The translations under genes were made by a program, and so were the position numbers. From Spirochaetae bacterium HGW-Spirochaetae-9 (lineage in GTDB: Bacteria > Spirochaetota > Spirochaetia > Treponematales > Rectinemataceae), in the NCBI GenBank assembly GCA_002839205.1, contig PGXP01000072.1, positions 1 to 7,892 on the forward strand: 7,892 nt of DNA. Direction: 5' to 3'. Within the stretch, counting starts at the first letter, position 1; every line of letters begins with the position of its first letter. The notes under the pieces were generated by a model. That model was not told where the DNA came from. It did no database searches and saw nothing but the letters and a program-made list of their open reading frames with translations. Positions 6,321-7,892 of the stretch are shown here, one piece after another.

Positions 6321-6348
6321 TAAAAAAGCCCGGACTGCTCCGGGCTTT
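6321..6348 (-). terminator. Intrinsic terminator of the rimM-trmD-rplS operon
   Basis: A perfect 10-bp stem, AAAGCCCGGA with TCCGGGCTTT, and a 4-nt loop. On the minus strand it is followed directly by a run of T (complement of the A-run 6322-6327). It lies about 40 nt past the rplS stop. The plus-strand side lacks a T-run beyond the stem, so it acts in one direction. Confidence 0.9.
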
Positions 6349-6388
6349 CTATAAAAGGCTGGTAAGAAAACGATAGTTCGAAGCTTGA

Positions 6389-6766
6389 TCAGACCTTTGG
6401 GGCCGGCGCCTCAAACTTCTTGGAAAGTATGAGCTCCTTGACCTTGGCTTTCTTGCCGACCTTGGTGCGGATGTAGTAGAGCTTGGCCCTTCTGACCTTG
6501 CCGCGGCGGAGAACTTCTACGTTTTCGACGCGGGGTGAATTGAGCGGAAAAACGCGCTCGACGCCCACGCCGTAGGAATTCTTCCTCACGGTGAAAGTCT
6601 TGGCAACGCCGCCATTCTTGATCGCGATGACAAGGCCTTCATATGCCTGTACGCGTTCCGTCTTGCCTTCAACGATTTTAAAACTCACGCGAACGGTGTC
6701 ACCCACGTTGAACGCGGGGAGCTCACTCTTGATCTGTTCGGCCTGAATGGACTGTACCAGGTTCAT
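6389..6766 (-). CDS. rplS: 50S ribosomal protein L19
   Basis: A 125-aa protein of the large ribosomal subunit, located at the interface with the 30S subunit. Recognised by [16 protein letters not shown] (19-34), QAYEGLVIA (40-48), [15 protein letters not shown] (66-80) and [18 protein letters not shown] (83-100). I chose the ATG at 6764-6766 because AAGGGGG sits five bases upstream and [11 protein letters not shown] is a typical L19 start; an ATG 15 nt further upstream lies before that site. The first 44 nt overlap the end of trmD, so its ribosome-binding site is inside trmD. The C-terminal tail ([10 protein letters not shown]) is slightly longer than the core family. Confidence 0.97.
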   Translation of the reverse strand: MNLVQSIQAEQIKSELPAFNVGDTVRVSFKIVEGKTERVQAYEGLVIAIKNGGVAKTFTVRKNSYGVGVERVFPLNSPRVENVEVLRRGKVRRAKLYYIRTKVGKKAKVKELILSKKFEAPAPKV

Positions 6767-7493
6767 GCCAACCCCCTTCATCGATTACTTCACGCAATAA
6801 ACTGCCCACTTCTTCGGGCAGTTTGTCCTCTGACAAAAGCTCGGGGCGGTAGGCCAGCGTCTTCGCGATGCTCGCCTTAAGCCTCCACCGTGCGATTTGT
6901 GCATGGTTCCCCGAAACGACAACGTCGGGGACCTGTAGCATATCATAAATGGCCGGGCGTGTATACTGGGGATACTCGAGAAGCCCCTTCGAGAAGCTCT
7001 CTTCCTCCAGCGATTCACCCGAAATAACACCGGGGCGAAGTCTGTATACGGCATCCACAAGCACCATAGCGGCGATTTCCCCGCTCGACAGCACGTAGTC
7101 GCCGATCGAAATCTCATCCGTAATCCTCGTGTCTATGATGCGCTGATCGACGCCCTCGTAGCGGCCGCAGAGAATCACCAGATTCTCTTCCCTGGACAGT
7201 TCCTGGGCCATAGCCTGGTTGAATAGCCTGCCCGAAGGCGTGACGAAAACCGTCCTGACGCCCGGTGAGCCGGCCGCTTCAAGCGCCCTGTCGAGAGGTT
7301 CCGGCTTCATGAGCATCCCCGCGCCTCCGCCGAAGACCTCGTCGTCGCACTTGCGGTGCTTGTCGATGGCGTAATCCCGGATATTGACGAGGGAGTAATC
7401 GATAAGACCGGCTGCCACAGCCCGCTTCATTATCGATGCCTCGAAGTATGCCCTCACAATCTCGGGGAACAGCGTCAGAATGGTATACTTCAT
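6723..7493 (-). CDS. trmD: tRNA (guanine-37-N1)-methyltransferase TrmD
   Basis: Methylates G37 next to the anticodon using S-adenosylmethionine, preventing +1 frameshifting. The protein is 256 aa, normal length, a dimeric SPOUT enzyme. [12 protein letters not shown] opens the knot domain, followed by [13 protein letters not shown] (55-67), the trefoil-knot cofactor site [12 protein letters not shown] (109-120), [10 protein letters not shown] (130-139), the linker region with Arg151 and E165-[12 protein letters not shown] (171-180), and the C-terminal domain LSGNHAQI-type stretch [14 protein letters not shown] (193-206). The residue at the place of the catalytic Asp169 (E. coli numbering) is Glu here. 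The ATG at 7491-7493 overlaps the rimM stop as ATGA, which decides the start over an ATG 12 nt earlier. The 3' end runs 44 nt into rplS. Confidence 0.97.
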   Translation of the reverse strand: MKYTILTLFPEIVRAYFEASIMKRAVAAGLIDYSLVNIRDYAIDKHRKCDDEVFGGGAGMLMKPEPLDRALEAAGSPGVRTVFVTPSGRLFNQAMAQELSREENLVILCGRYEGVDQRIIDTRITDEISIGDYVLSSGEIAAMVLVDAVYRLRPGVISGESLEEESFSKGLLEYPQYTRPAIYDMLQVPDVVVSGNHAQIARWRLKASIAKTLAYRPELLSEDKLPEEVGSLLREVIDEGGWHEPGTVHSGRTDQE

Positions 7494-7892
7494 TCCAGAA
7501 GCCATCCGGCGAGGAGTTCGATGCTTTTCGCTTCACAGTCCACGGCGCCGACAAACTCGCTCCGGAACGGAACAAGGACATTGGCGCCCCCGGTGGCGGG
7601 CTTTATCTCCAGAAGGGGATCGGCACCCCCATCCAGGACAGCGACCACTTCACCCGCAGTCACGGCATCGAGGAGGAGCTTCATGCCGACGAGATCGTGG
7701 ATGTAGTATTCGTTGCTTTTCAGCGGGCTGACTTGATCCCGCGGCAGGAGGATCTCAAGGCCAGTGAGGGCTTTCGCTTTTTCGGGTGTTTCATAGCCCT
7801 CGAAGACCATGCTCATGCCCCAATCCCCGACCTGCGAGGATTTAATGCGCATCGCTTTGGTCTGCGCATGATTATCTGCGGGCGCGAGGAGG
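7490..7892 (-). CDS. rimM: Ribosome maturation factor RimM (5' end outside the window)
   Basis: Binds protein S19 and helps 30S subunit maturation. 133 residues are visible and the frame stays open through the window edge (LLAPADNHAQTKAM before the first internal ATG at 7850-7852), so the gene is partial and that ATG is not its start. The visible part holds the end of the N-terminal beta-barrel (YETPEKAKALTGLEILLPRD) and the whole PRC-barrel domain: NEYYIHDLVGMKL, GEVVAVLDGGADPLLEI, NVLVPFRSEFVGAVD and the ending [10 protein letters not shown]. The missing part should be roughly 40 residues. Its stop overlaps the trmD start, the usual rpsP-rimM-trmD-rplS order. Confidence 0.93.
   Translation of the reverse strand, partial: LLAPADNHAQTKAMRIKSSQVGDWGMSMVFEGYETPEKAKALTGLEILLPRDQVSPLKSNEYYIHDLVGMKLLLDAVTAGEVVAVLDGGADPLLEIKPATGGANVLVPFRSEFVGAVDCEAKSIELLAGWLLE

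Noticed and set aside
7490..7852. RimM as a complete 120-residue protein starting at the ATG at 7852
   Set aside because: The frame stays open to the window edge and RimM proteins need an N-terminal barrel that this start would cut; it is a partial gene.

Overview
The window is a dense bacterial housekeeping segment with moderately high G+C. It carries translation, tRNA-modification and transcription genes, plus a small toxin-antitoxin cassette. I lean towards a spirochaete-like lineage, judging from the look of SerRS, a FlgM-like small protein, and the gene neighbourhood. That assignment is an inference from memory of protein style, not a demonstrated placement.

Left part (1-2645, minus strand). 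prfA (release factor 1) is followed by prmC (the methyltransferase that modifies the RF1 GGQ glutamine) and then by a gene starting at 678 whose first ~190 codons are a RelA/SpoT-type HD domain. Near position 100, at a shared LADKL motif, that reading frame changes without a stop or frameshift into what looks like the glycyl-tRNA synthetase beta subunit (GlyS). This is either an assembly chimera or a genuine fusion between two HD-superfamily proteins, and it is the oddest thing in the window.

Middle part. serS (plus strand, 2737-4008) diverges from prfA across a 91-bp spacer with a candidate promoter that would leave it nearly leaderless. It converges on a RelE/ParE-type toxin and ribbon-helix-helix-type antitoxin pair (4040-4548, minus) that appears to have its own promoter.

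Right part (4632-7892, minus strand). rimM (5' end beyond the window), trmD and rplS form the classical ribosome-maturation operon, with overlapping ends and a strong intrinsic terminator at 6321-6348. Downstream of the terminator, four tightly packed genes follow: a YraN/UPF0102 protein, a 76-residue protein with a FlgM-like tail, a 164-residue basic protein with a Cys2-His-Cys metal-binding motif, and a GreA/GreB-family factor. The Gre-like protein is about seven residues short in its coiled-coil hairpin and lacks the acidic tip needed for transcript cleavage.

The Gre-like factor with its coupled zinc-ribbon-like and FlgM-like partners is the best candidate for an undescribed module, probably acting on RNA polymerase. 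No gene-free stretch exceeds about 120 bases. I saw no tRNA, rRNA, CRISPR array, insertion sequence or replication origin.
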